Shown here: positions 50,628-58,864 of the stretch, in pieces
Layout: each line of letters begins with the position of its first letter
How positions within the stretch are numbered: the first letter of the stretch is position 1
Origin: Fimbriimonadaceae bacterium
GTDB lineage: Bacteria > Armatimonadota > Fimbriimonadia > Fimbriimonadales > Fimbriimonadaceae
DNA length: 64,000 nucleotides
Assembly: GCA_024710805.1 (NCBI GenBank)
Contig: JANJUB010000169.1
Location: 1 to 64,000 of the forward strand
Direction: 5' to 3'
Made by a program: the position numbers and the translations under genes
Notes under the pieces: generated by a model
Seen by the model: only the letters and a program-made list of their open reading frames with translations
The model's database searches: none
Told to the model about the DNA's origin: nothing

Positions 50628-51382
50628 GGTCGATCCGCGTCATCCCGTGCCTAGACATTCGAGATGGCCGGGTGGTGAAAGGCGTCAACTTCGTCGAATT
50701 GCGAGACGCTGGCGACCCGGTGCAACTCGCTTCGTTCTATGGTCGTGAGGGCGCCGATGAGCTGGTGTTTCTCGACATTACGGCGAGCCACGAGGGCCGG
50801 GCGCCCGTCATTGCGCTGGCCGAGCGGGTAGCCGAGCAGGTCTTCATTCCGTTTACGGTCGGGGGCGGCATCCGGACGGTCGACGCGATTCGCGATGCCC
50901 TGTTGGCGGGCGCCGACAAGGTGAGCCTGAACACGGCGGCGATCCAACACCCCGAACTCATCTCTGAAGCCGCGGAGCGATTTGGTTCGCAGTGCGTAGT
51001 GGTTGCGATCGACGCAAAGATGACTTGCGAGGGGTGGCACGTGTTCACCCACGGCGGACGACGCGACACGATGATGGATGCGGTGGAGTGGGCGGCTGAG
51101 GCGGTGCGTTTGGGGGCAGGGGAGATTCTGCTGACGAGCATGGACGCCGACGGCACGCGGGATGGCTATGACCTCCTGCTGACTCGGGCGGTTGCAGATG
51201 TGGTGCCGGTTCCGGTGATCGCGAGCGGCGGGGCGGGGAAGTCGTCTCACCTGGTGGATGCGGTGGTCGAGGGCCACGCAGACGCGGTGCTTCTTGCTGG
51301 GATTTTGCATGACGGGGTCACCACGATCCGGTCGCTAAAGGATGCGATGGCGGATTCTGGCGTGCCGGTACGGTTGACCTAG
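50624..51382 (+). CDS. hisF: imidazole glycerol phosphate synthase cyclase subunit
   Basis: Encodes 252 residues of the (beta/alpha)8 HisF barrel. The start [20 protein letters not shown] holds the catalytic Asp (PCLDI). Phosphate-binding loops include [13 protein letters not shown] and [17 protein letters not shown], with the second catalytic Asp in [20 protein letters not shown]. With HisH it makes IGP and AICAR in histidine synthesis. Other his genes are absent, so the pathway is dispersed here. A REP-like hairpin begins two bases after the stop. Confidence 0.96.
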   Translation: MRSIRVIPCLDIRDGRVVKGVNFVELRDAGDPVQLASFYGREGADELVFLDITASHEGRAPVIALAERVAEQVFIPFTVGGGIRTVDAIRDALLAGADKVSLNTAAIQHPELISEAAERFGSQCVVVAIDAKMTCEGWHVFTHGGRRDTMMDAVEWAAEAVRLGAGEILLTSMDADGTRDGYDLLLTRAVADVVPVPVIASGGAGKSSHLVDAVVEGHADAVLLAGILHDGVTTIRSLKDAMADSGVPVRLT

Positions 51383-51383
51383 G

Positions 51384-51507
51384 GGCGAGGCACGAACTTC
51401 CTCGCGCCTGGTGGCTTCAGACTCTTAGGGGATGATCACGAGGGGCGTGGATGGTTCGTGCCACGCCATGCCCTGGTCTACGCCGGTACGAGCCAACCGG
51501 CGACTAC
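51384..51507. repeat. three REP-like hairpin elements after hisF
   Basis: Element 1 (-): stem arms 51385-51390 and 51400-51405, loop AAGTTCGTG in minus orientation. Element 2 (+): GGCGTGG (51444-51450), loop ATGGTTCGTG, CCACGCC (51461-51467). Element 3 (-): stem 51481-51486 / 51497-51502 (CGCCGG/CCGGCG), loop TTGGCTCGTA, preceded by GTAGT. All have perfect stems of different sequence and a shared loop. Elements 2 and 3 face each other. Confidence 0.7.
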
Positions 51508-51534
51508 CGTTCACTCAAACGGTATTGTCTAGCC

Positions 51535-51945
51535 ATGAATGGGATCGACGTCAGTGACGATGGACTTGTTCTCTCACCCTATCTCCACGACTCGGTCCTC
51601 GTTGAAGCTCGGTTGTGTCCAGAGGTCGAACTCACCTTCCGGCGAGAAAGCGCATGCTTCAAGGTTACCGCTCTGGAGGACTCGCTTCTCTGGTGTTCAG
51701 GCCTGTCCTTGGGTGGGATTGTGTCGCAGACCTTCGCCTTCAAAAGTCATGCTGAACTCGAACGGGTGGTCAGTCAGGCGCACAGTGACCTATCCGTCGA
51801 CTCCCTGATGCGAGGCATCGAAGTGATGCAACTCAAGCCCTGCGGTCTGTTCTTCTTGATGAACTACCTTGACGACGTTGTTCTCTTCGTCAAGGACCTC
51901 TCGAAGGTTCGTTGGAGCGAGGTTCCGGCGTCAGGTTCAGAGTGA
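51535..51945 (+). CDS. hypothetical protein in accessory patch
   Basis: Encodes 136 residues, no signal peptide or membrane helix. It opens GIDVSDDGLVLSPYLHDSVL and contains RESACFKVTALEDSLLWCSG and LKPCGLFFLMNYLDDVVLFV, a mixed alpha/beta pattern. Many small accessory or immunity-type proteins look like this, but no family is recognised. TATTGT lies six bases before the ATG with no ribosome site. It is bracketed by hairpin repeats on both sides and its codon use appears less GC-rich than neighbours, hinting at transfer. Confidence 0.6.
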   Translation: MNGIDVSDDGLVLSPYLHDSVLVEARLCPEVELTFRRESACFKVTALEDSLLWCSGLSLGGIVSQTFAFKSHAELERVVSQAHSDLSVDSLMRGIEVMQLKPCGLFFLMNYLDDVVLFVKDLSKVRWSEVPASGSE

Positions 51946-52023
51946 GAAAGATGATCACCTCGGGGACTGCGGGGCATCGGCGAGTGCGGTTCCCGCGATC
52001 GCGCCAAGTGTTATGATGAATGG

Positions 52024-52359
52024 GTGCGAGTCGAGGCGCAAATCGCAGTTGTGACGATTTCGGTTGCAGTCCTGTCAATGACCCATCCGTCTGCCCTACG
52101 GGCATCCTCTTCACTGTCGTGGTCGCCTTGGTCTGCGTTTCAAGGACGGCCTCGTGAGTTCTTCGAGAGGGTTTCCGACCTTCTTAGAGGCTGTCTGCTC
52201 GGGGGTGCGTTTGGAGGTGCCTACTGCGCTCTGTGCCTGAGACTACCGGTTCCGTGGTCTATCTTGGTCGGGTCTTTCTGCGGGGTGGTCTTCTTCATGC
52301 TGTTCCGTCAATTCCTCAAGGCTCTCTTCGGCCTCTTGGGCTCTAGGCTAAGTGAATGA
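52024..52359 (+). CDS. hypothetical membrane protein in accessory patch
   Basis: Encodes 111 residues from GTG 52024. A signal-like N-terminus (IAVVTISVAVLSM) is followed by a Ser/Trp-rich stretch, then two hydrophobic segments (GCLLGGAFGGAYCALCLRL and WSILVGSFCGVVFFMLF). TATGAT lies six bases before the start, fitting the leaderless pattern. No family recognised; reality as a gene is supported mainly by the promoter, membrane pattern and lack of alternatives. Confidence 0.5.
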   Translation: MRVEAQIAVVTISVAVLSMTHPSALRASSSLSWSPWSAFQGRPREFFERVSDLLRGCLLGGAFGGAYCALCLRLPVPWSILVGSFCGVVFFMLFRQFLKALFGLLGSRLSE

Positions 52360-52360
52360 G

Positions 52361-52459
52361 CACGAGGGGCGTGGATGGTTTGTGCCACGCTTCGCAGGCT
52401 TTGACCGCCCGTGTGCAATGTTCTTCGCGCGGCACGAGCCATCCACGCCCTTCGTGGCG
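52361..52459. repeat. inverted pair of REP-like elements
   Basis: Copy 1 (+, 52361-52390): CACGAGG, stem GCGTGG, loop ATGGTTTGTG, stem CCACGC. Copy 2 (-, 52459-52427): same core, loop ATGGCTCGTG. Across about 27 bases the copies are nearly exact reverse complements, so the region can form one long hairpin with a 44-base loop. Copy 1 also matches the element at 51437-51467 over about 30 bases. Confidence 0.75.
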
Positions 52460-52572
52460 CTGTAGATAGCCTCCACAATCCTGAGGTCGTCGGTGGGCTC
52501 GTCCCGACGCGGGAGGTCTCCGCTTTGTCGGGCCTCTGTGGCGGCGACGAAGCGCCGCCCTCCCAAGGACCT

Positions 52573-53745
52573 TTACGCGGCTTTGAGGATGGACGGCGGC
52601 AACAGCTTCGGCACCAGCTCCGTCTCCGAGGCATGCGCCAGCACCACGCCACGCTCGATCGTGTTTTCTAGTTCGCGCACGTTGCCCGGCCAGCGGTAGC
52701 CCTGGAGCTTCTCCAAGGTCTCTTCAGATAGATTCAGCAGCGGTCGCTCGTTCTCGGCGCAATACTTGTGCAGGAAGTGCTCGGCGAGAGGCTGGATGTC
52801 TTCGATCCGCTCGCGCAGCGGCGGAATGTGCAACTCCACCACCTGAAGTCGATACAGCAAGTCGAGGCGGAAGATGCCCTCGTCGACGGCCTGTCGGAGG
52901 TCGCGGTTGGTGGCGGTCACCACGCGCACATCGACGCGCGTCGGCTTGCTGCTGCCGAGGCGCTCGAACTCGCGCTCCTGCAACACGCGGAGCAGCTTGA
53001 CCTGAATCGCCATCGGAATCTCGCCGATCTCGTCGAGGAACAACGTGCCCTTGTCGGCGAGTTCGAACCGGCCGGGCTTGGTGCCTTGCGCCCCGGTAAA
53101 CGCGCCCTTTTCGTAGCCGAACAGCTCGCTTTCCAAAAGAGTCTCGGGCAGAGCCGCGCACGACACCGCGACAAACGGCTTCGATGACCGGCTCGAATGC
53201 TCATGGAGCGCCTTGGCAACCACTTCCTTGCCCACGCCGCTTTCGCCGGTGATCAGCACCGTGGCGCGGGAATCCGCCACCTGTACCGCGGTCTCGAACA
53301 CCTCGCGCATTGCGGGCGACTCGGCGATGAACCTCGGTGAAGGTGTGGCCTTTGCGGAGGGCTTCGAAATGCGCACGGGCGTCGGCTCGTCGATCGCGGC
53401 GGCGACGATGCGCTTCAAGGCGTCGAGATCGAACGGCTTGGTGACGTACTCAAACGCACCGTCGCGGATGGCTTGTACGGCTTGGGGGATCGTGCCGAAC
53501 GCGGTCATGATGACAACCGGCAAGTCAGGCCGGGTGGCCTTGACCTCGCGCAAGAGTTCATAGCCGGTCACTCCCGGCATCGTCACGTCAGTGACCACGC
53601 AATCTGGCGATTCCGTGTCGATCATCTGAAGCGCCGACGGCACGTCCTCGGCGGTGACCGCCACATAGCCGACCTTCTCGAAGGCCATCTGCAAAATGCG
53701 CCGAATGTTCGGCTCGTCGTCGACGATCAGGAGCTTTGTTTTCAT
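52573..53745 (-). CDS. sigma-54-dependent response regulator lacking a DNA-binding domain
   Basis: Encodes 390 residues. The receiver domain opens [20 protein letters not shown], with the phospho-Asp in [12 protein letters not shown]. The AAA+ domain has Walker A GESGVGKE, the sigma-54-contact motif GAFTGA and FLDEIGEIP. It ends soon after the conserved [20 protein letters not shown], with only 20 residues ([19 protein letters not shown]) and no Fis-type HTH. H. pylori FlgR has the same truncation and activates flagellar genes without binding DNA. ATG 53745 overlaps the kinase stop by ATGA. Confidence 0.92.
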   Translation of the reverse strand: MKTKLLIVDDEPNIRRILQMAFEKVGYVAVTAEDVPSALQMIDTESPDCVVTDVTMPGVTGYELLREVKATRPDLPVVIMTAFGTIPQAVQAIRDGAFEYVTKPFDLDALKRIVAAAIDEPTPVRISKPSAKATPSPRFIAESPAMREVFETAVQVADSRATVLITGESGVGKEVVAKALHEHSSRSSKPFVAVSCAALPETLLESELFGYEKGAFTGAQGTKPGRFELADKGTLFLDEIGEIPMAIQVKLLRVLQEREFERLGSSKPTRVDVRVVTATNRDLRQAVDEGIFRLDLLYRLQVVELHIPPLRERIEDIQPLAEHFLHKYCAENERPLLNLSEETLEKLQGYRWPGNVRELENTIERGVVLAHASETELVPKLLPPSILKAA

Positions 53746-55244
53746 GCCGCTTGGTCCCATCCAAAATCGAGTTCAAAGGTGGTGCCGACGTCCGGGGTGC
53801 TTTGCACCCGCACATCCCAGCCGTGCGCGTCGGCGATCTTCCGCACGGTAGGCAGACCTAGCCCCGTACCGCTGGGCTTGGTGGTGAAAAATGGGGTGAA
53901 CAGCTTCTCCAGGTGGTGAGGCTCGATGCCGGCTCCGGTGTCGTGGACCGACAGATGGGGGCCGTTGACGACAAGCGTCACCTCACCCCCAGGGCGACAC
54001 GCCTGCAGCCCGTTGAGGATCAGGTTGCGCAGGATCTGCTCGAGGCGGAGCGGGTCGCCTTTCACGACAGGCGCAGGCCGTTTGACCTGGAAGTCGAGGC
54101 CAACCGAGCGCTTGATGAACTCGGGCCGGTGCAAATCGCACACGTGCGCGGCGACCTCGGCCGGGTCGAAGTCCTTGAGGTTGAGGGCCAAGGGCCGCGA
54201 GAACTCGAGGAACTGATCGCACAGGGCGTTGAGCTTGAGAGCCTCCTCCTCGATGATCTTGCCGTACTCGCAGGCTTCGTCGGAGGTGCTTTGCACCATC
54301 TGGGCGGCACTTCGGATTCCCGTGAGAGGATTGCGGATTTCGTGGGCAACGGCGGCGGTCATTTGACCGATCTCGGCAAGTCGTCGAACGCGGGCCAGTT
54401 CTCGGTTGGCCCGTTCGTGCTCGGAGATGTCTTGAATTGCGAGGGTGACGCCGCCATCCGGCAAGGGTGAGGCGACGACGCTCCACGCCAAGTCGGTTGC
54501 GGAGTCAAATGCGCGACGCGAGATGCGTTCGCCTTCGCTGGCCGTGTAGAACGCCTGCTCGAGCGTCACGCGGAGGACAACCGGTATCTGCTTGAGGATG
54601 TGCTTGAGCAACACCCCTTGTTGAAGAGTTTCTCCGAAGACCTGTAGGGCCTGCGGATTCCAGCCGACGACCTCCTCGTAGGGAGTCACGACGAGCACAC
54701 CGACGCCGAGGTTGGCGATGATTGCGTCGAGTTTTTCAGACGTGGCGCGGCTTTGGGCCACGGCTTGGTTCATTCGGGCGAAGAGTCGGGCATTGTGGAT
54801 CGCGAGGCCGATGTAGCGGGCGATCGAGGCAATGAGGTCGAGGTCTTGGTCGTCGTAGGCGGGCATCCCGTCGGTTCGGGCCACATTGAGGACGCCGATC
54901 GGACCGCTCTCCGGGGTCATAAGGGGCACAACGACTGCGGAGCCCCCGTCGGGCAGGTCTCGCTGGTCGACCAAGATCGGACGCCCATCGCGGAGAGCTC
55001 GTCCGGCGATGCCTTCGCCCTCGCGGAGAAGCGTGTGCGTAGGCACGCGAGACGTATCGCCGGCCTGCCCCGCCAAAATGTAGCCTCGTGAGAGATCGTC
55101 CTTGAGGAAGAGTGTGGCGCGAGCTGCTCCGAACCACTCGATGGCGCACCCTAAGGCATGTTCGAGAAACGCGCCAAGGTTGGTTTCACCTCGGTACGCG
55201 TCGAACAGGGTGGTCAGGTCCCGCTCGGGGAGAATGGACGCCAT
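53742..55244 (-). CDS. soluble sensor histidine kinase (GAF-PAS-HisKA-HATPase)
   Basis: Encodes 500 residues with no membrane segment. A GAF domain (about 20-165: LEHALGCAIEWFGAARATLF, VVPLMTPESGPIGVLNVAR) is followed by a PAS-like region (about 175-275). The dimerisation helix has the phospho-acceptor His in MTAAVAHEIRNPLTGIRSAA. The ATPase domain has LILNGLQACRPGGEVTLVVN, HDTGAGI and GTGLGLPTVRKIADAHG. It would phosphorylate the coupled sigma-54 regulator in response to a cytosolic signal; a FlgS-like role is possible. Confidence 0.93.
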   Translation of the reverse strand: MASILPERDLTTLFDAYRGETNLGAFLEHALGCAIEWFGAARATLFLKDDLSRGYILAGQAGDTSRVPTHTLLREGEGIAGRALRDGRPILVDQRDLPDGGSAVVVPLMTPESGPIGVLNVARTDGMPAYDDQDLDLIASIARYIGLAIHNARLFARMNQAVAQSRATSEKLDAIIANLGVGVLVVTPYEEVVGWNPQALQVFGETLQQGVLLKHILKQIPVVLRVTLEQAFYTASEGERISRRAFDSATDLAWSVVASPLPDGGVTLAIQDISEHERANRELARVRRLAEIGQMTAAVAHEIRNPLTGIRSAAQMVQSTSDEACEYGKIIEEEALKLNALCDQFLEFSRPLALNLKDFDPAEVAAHVCDLHRPEFIKRSVGLDFQVKRPAPVVKGDPLRLEQILRNLILNGLQACRPGGEVTLVVNGPHLSVHDTGAGIEPHHLEKLFTPFFTTKPSGTGLGLPTVRKIADAHGWDVRVQSTPDVGTTFELDFGWDQAA

Positions 55245-55287
55245 CTACCGTTTGATTGTCGGAAGATGGCGCGCGGGTTCGCAGGCG

Positions 55288-55659
55288 TTACTGCGGTTTC
55301 CAGAAGGTTCCGACGGCGAACAGGATGCCCAAGAGCACGGCAGCTCCGATGCACACCCGGCTGGCGGCTTTGCCCGACTCGAAACTCTGGCTCAGCTTCA
55401 TTTCGTCTCGATGCGCCAATCGACGCATTTCGCCGACTTGCAGCTTCTCGGCGATCTCGGTGACTTCGGGCCACCTTCGGCGAGCTTCACCCAGGTGGCT
55501 AGGGCCAGGATCGCGTTCGAGGATGGAACGCAGCTTGCGCAGCTCGTCGCGGCTCGCCCCGATCCGGAGGGCCAAAAAGTAGAGAAGACCGGCCCCGACA
55601 ATGGCGACGATCATGCCGATCATCGCGATCGGCGTAACGGTTTGCAGAATTTCTTTCAT
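55288..55659 (-). CDS. hypothetical two-transmembrane protein
   Basis: Encodes 123 residues: an N-terminal membrane helix (PIAMIGMIVAIVGAGLLYFL), a charged helical middle (ASRDELRKLRSILERDPGPS, ARRRWPEVTEIAEKLQVGEM) and a C-terminal helix (VCIGAAVLLGILFAVGTFW). CGAGGG two bases before the ATG is a ribosome site. It resembles small uncharacterised membrane proteins; no family recognised. Possibly cotranscribed with the kinase gene, which starts 43 bases downstream. Confidence 0.65.
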   Translation of the reverse strand: MKEILQTVTPIAMIGMIVAIVGAGLLYFLALRIGASRDELRKLRSILERDPGPSHLGEARRRWPEVTEIAEKLQVGEMRRLAHRDEMKLSQSFESGKAASRVCIGAAVLLGILFAVGTFWKPQ

Positions 55660-55712
55660 AGCCCTCGTTGAGTGGTCGTGTTCTTACCCCGAAATCGTTC
55701 GGAAGTGTGCGT

Positions 55713-56192
55713 TTAGGTTCCGGTGACCAGGGCGTAAAGGATCGTCCCGAACACAAACGCGACGAGTGGGGTCCAGACGAAGAGCCAAGTCGACGGCCCC
55801 GGAATCAGCACGGAGCGCTTGCCTCGGTATCGAATGACCACCTCGGTCCCTTCCGGATAGTCGGCCAGGAGCTCGCGAGCGCGGAGCACGCCCGCCTCGA
55901 TGTTGTGTCCAAACTGGACCGTGTTGCCCCAGCGCTCTTCTCCGTCGACGGTATAGGTGTAGGTGAGTTTCGCGAAGACATGGATCGTCCGATGCGATGG
56001 CACCCGGGTCTCATTCCAACTCGCCGTGATGACTCCGGGAGCCCGAGGCCATCGGCAAGCGGCGTAGCCGAGAATGAGCTGCGACAGGAGCCAAACGAGC
56101 GCAGCCCCGGTGATCAACAGCCCGATCGATCCGGGGACCCATCGCTCGGCCCAGTGTTGCTGGGCCGCCAGCGAGTTCAGGATCGATTCCAA
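55713..56192 (-). CDS. DUF3592-like membrane protein
   Basis: Encodes 159 residues: two membrane helices (SIGLLITGAALVWLLSQLIL and WTPLVAFVFGTILYALVTG) around a beta-rich extracytoplasmic domain with APGVITASWNETRVPSHRTI, LTYTYTVDGEERWGNTVQFG and YPEGTEVVIRYRGKRSVLIP. This is the layout of the DUF3592 family (function unknown). It overlaps the end of the S9 peptidase gene by 16 bases. Confidence 0.8.
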   Translation of the reverse strand: MESILNSLAAQQHWAERWVPGSIGLLITGAALVWLLSQLILGYAACRWPRAPGVITASWNETRVPSHRTIHVFAKLTYTYTVDGEERWGNTVQFGHNIEAGVLRARELLADYPEGTEVVIRYRGKRSVLIPGPSTWLFVWTPLVAFVFGTILYALVTGT

Positions 56193-58447
56193 TCGGGCGG
56201 CTCCACGCCATGCAGCCAGCGGACGAAGAAGTCCCGCCGCTTCCGCTCGCCATAGACGCCGCCATCGGTGTGGTCCATGCCGGGCAAAACGATCAGATCG
56301 AACTCTTTGCGGGCGCGCATTAGCGCGTCGGCGAGGCGCAGGGTGGACTCCGGCGGTACGTTGCGATCGAGCTCACCGACCAGAAGCAGCAGTCGGCCCT
56401 GCAGCTTCGCCGCGTTTGTGATGTTGCTCTGTTCGTCGTAGTGCGGTCCCACTGGATAGCCCATCCAGTGCTCGTTCCACCAGAACTTGTCCATCCGGTT
56501 GTCGTGGCAGCCGCAGCTCGACACACCCACTTTGTAGAACTCGGGGTGGAAGAGCAGTGCGCCGGTCGAGTTCTGGCCGCCCGCGGAGGTGCCGTAGATG
56601 CCGACCCGGGTGTCGTCGACGTAGGCGTACTTCTTCGCGAGGCTCTGAATCCACAGCTTTCGGTCCGGGAATCCGGCATCGGCGATGTTCTTCCAGCACA
56701 CGTCGTGGAAGGCCTTGCCGCGGTTGCGGGTGCCCATGCCGTCCATCTGCACGACGATGAACCCAAGCTCGGCGAGCCGTTGCATGCGCGTGATCGGCGT
56801 GTAGTTCTTGGGGACGTGGCTGTCGTGGGGACCGGCGTAGATGTTCTCGATCACCGGATACTTCTTGGTCGGGTCGAGGTTGGTCGGACGGACGACGATG
56901 CCCCAGATGTCGGTCTTACCATCGCGCCCCTTGGCGGTGAATACCTCGATCTTGGGAAGCTTGAGTTCGGCCAAGCCGGAGACGTCCGCGTCCTCCAACT
57001 TCATGACGAGGTTTCCGAGCCGGTCACGAACTTCATGAACTGGGGCCTGGTCCACGCGCGAGAACGAGTCGACGAAGAAGGTGAATCCCGGCGACCACTG
57101 AGCGCGGTGAGTTCCGTGGCCGGCGGTGATGGGCGTGATCACGCCGCCCGCAAGCGGAACGCGGTAGTAATGGATGTGATACGGATCCTCGCCGGGACGG
57201 CGGCCATTGGCGGCAATGATCACATAACCCTGGTCCTCGTCGATGTGCTCAACCGAGCGGACGACCCACTCGCCCTTAGTGAGTTGCCGCTTGACCGCGC
57301 CGGTGGCGGCGTCGATGGCATAGAGATGGCCCCAGCCGTCGCGCTCGCTGCGCCAAAGAACCTCATTGGCCTTGGTGAGCGGTCGGTAAATGGTGCTCGT
57401 CGTATCGACAAAGGTGTTGCTCCTCTCGTCGATCTGCGTGAAGACGGTGCCATCGGGGTTGCCGATGATCACGCGATAGCGCTGGTATCCGCGATCGGCA
57501 AACTGAAGTCGGAAGCGATCGTCGGGAAGCCACTGCAAGCGAGGCGGAGAGGCCCAGGGCTGTCCCCCGCCGAGGATCGGCTCGACGTCGAGCTTCTGTT
57601 CCTCGCCCGTCTCCGGGTTGCAGATCCACATTTCGTAGCGGTCGAGTTCGTCACCTGGCTGGTCGTAGAGACGCCGTTCGAGCGTGGCTCGGCCGCCGTT
57701 TCGGGGCGACGACGAGATCAGGAAGACCTCCTTGCGGTCTCCGTCGAGGCGCCGCTTGGCGACGACAAACTTCGAGGAGCGCGCCCACTCATAGTCCGCC
57801 ACGTTGGCGACCTTGAAGGTACGAGTGGGGCCATCGGGGGCGGTGGCCTTGACGCTCAGGCTGCCCTCCTTGATCTCGGCTCTCCACTTGTTGTCGGGTG
57901 AACGTCCGTCGCGGCTGCGCGGACCTTGCTCGTACTCGGGGCGCGCGAGTTCCCACGGATAGACGGGTCGATCCTCGGGTTCCTCGATGGGCGCGGGCTC
58001 GGGCGGAGGGGTCCCCGTGAGGGGCTCAAGCTTTGCGGTGGCTCGGGTCCATCGCCATCGCTTTTGGCTGGCCGTGAACTCGACCGTGCTCAGGTCGGCG
58101 GCGACGTTCAGCGAGGTCAGCGGAAGAGTCTCCGCGTTGAGCGTGGAGCTCGTGGCCTCGCCGAGGGCCTTGGCGAGCGCGGCATGGTCGAAGAGCGGGC
58201 CCTTGGATCTCGTTTTGAGATTGGCGAGGATGAACTGGTGTCGATTTCGCGCATCGGCCCGGCGGTACCACAGGGCATCATCGCCGACCCACGTGGCGGT
58301 GAGGGTGACGTTGAGAGCCCGCCCATCGGCATTGAGGTCGTCTGCCCGTTTGTAGGCCTCGGCAAGTTCGGCGGGGGTGGGTCGGTAGGCTTGGGCATTC
58401 GCTCCGCCAACGACACAAAGCAACGCAACCGCAAGGAAAGTGCGCAT
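56177..58447 (-). CDS. exported S9 family peptidase (dipeptidyl peptidase IV-like)
   Basis: Encodes about 756 residues with a signal peptide (MRTFLAVALLCVVGGANAQ). An eight-bladed DPP4-type propeller (about 100-480, with YEWARSSKFVVAKRRLDG, EVLWRSERDGWGHLYAIDAA) precedes the alpha/beta hydrolase domain. The nucleophile is in GIYGTSAGGQNSTGAL, where typical S9B enzymes have GWSYGG. The catalytic Asp is likely in VGELDRNVPPE and His in PGMDHTDGGVYGERKRRDF. It would cleave peptides in the periplasm. ATG 58447 follows TAAAAT by five bases (leaderless). Confidence 0.88.
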   Translation of the reverse strand: MRTFLAVALLCVVGGANAQAYRPTPAELAEAYKRADDLNADGRALNVTLTATWVGDDALWYRRADARNRHQFILANLKTRSKGPLFDHAALAKALGEATSSTLNAETLPLTSLNVAADLSTVEFTASQKRWRWTRATAKLEPLTGTPPPEPAPIEEPEDRPVYPWELARPEYEQGPRSRDGRSPDNKWRAEIKEGSLSVKATAPDGPTRTFKVANVADYEWARSSKFVVAKRRLDGDRKEVFLISSSPRNGGRATLERRLYDQPGDELDRYEMWICNPETGEEQKLDVEPILGGGQPWASPPRLQWLPDDRFRLQFADRGYQRYRVIIGNPDGTVFTQIDERSNTFVDTTSTIYRPLTKANEVLWRSERDGWGHLYAIDAATGAVKRQLTKGEWVVRSVEHIDEDQGYVIIAANGRRPGEDPYHIHYYRVPLAGGVITPITAGHGTHRAQWSPGFTFFVDSFSRVDQAPVHEVRDRLGNLVMKLEDADVSGLAELKLPKIEVFTAKGRDGKTDIWGIVVRPTNLDPTKKYPVIENIYAGPHDSHVPKNYTPITRMQRLAELGFIVVQMDGMGTRNRGKAFHDVCWKNIADAGFPDRKLWIQSLAKKYAYVDDTRVGIYGTSAGGQNSTGALLFHPEFYKVGVSSCGCHDNRMDKFWWNEHWMGYPVGPHYDEQSNITNAAKLQGRLLLLVGELDRNVPPESTLRLADALMRARKEFDLIVLPGMDHTDGGVYGERKRRDFFVRWLHGVEPPDWNRS

Positions 58448-58517
58448 GGGCCATTTTAGCCCGAACACTCCCGCGTTTGACGCAGTCTCTGGTGGGTTGC
58501 GAAGGGTGCGGATGCGA

Positions 58518-58796
58518 TCAAGCTGCGCAATCCAGCGTGGCGGTTCCTAGCACCCCTCGTGAGAACATTGAGATCAAGCAGATGGCAAACAGCGATAGAA
58601 AGCCGTAGCGCAAGAGCCGAAATCCAAGGTCCTCGTCGACCTTGGTCGACCACCCATGGCGAATGCCTGTGTAGAACGTCGTTGGTTGCGGCGGAGGCGA
58701 CTCCAGCGGGCACGATCGAGCGCACTCACGACAGTTCGCCCCAGAGTCTGCGGTTCCGCAGTCCGGGCAAATCCAAGGGCTCGAAAACTCGGCCAT
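58518..58796 (-). CDS. zinc-ribbon membrane protein, paralogue 1
   Basis: Encodes 92 residues. The N-terminal zinc ribbon PWICPDCGTADSGANCRECA is followed by a linker with IRHGWSTKVDED and a membrane helix (GFLSLFAICLISMFSRGVLG). It is a paralogue of the next gene, sharing the ribbon, an F/I-x-HG element and the single helix. TAACAT lies three bases before the ATG. Function unknown; zinc-ribbon single-pass proteins are common accessory envelope proteins. Confidence 0.7.
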   Translation of the reverse strand: MAEFSSPWICPDCGTADSGANCRECARSCPLESPPPQPTTFYTGIRHGWSTKVDEDLGFRLLRYGFLSLFAICLISMFSRGVLGTATLDCAA

Positions 58797-58864
58797 CTGA
58801 TGTTAGAACGGGCGGCTGCTCTCGTTGGTTGCCGCGGAAGGGGCTATCCGGACGGGGCAACCCT

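Noticed and set aside
56441-57901. Plus-strand open frame of 486 codons opposite the S9 peptidase
   Set aside because: Shadow of a well-supported peptidase gene; no recognisable domain.
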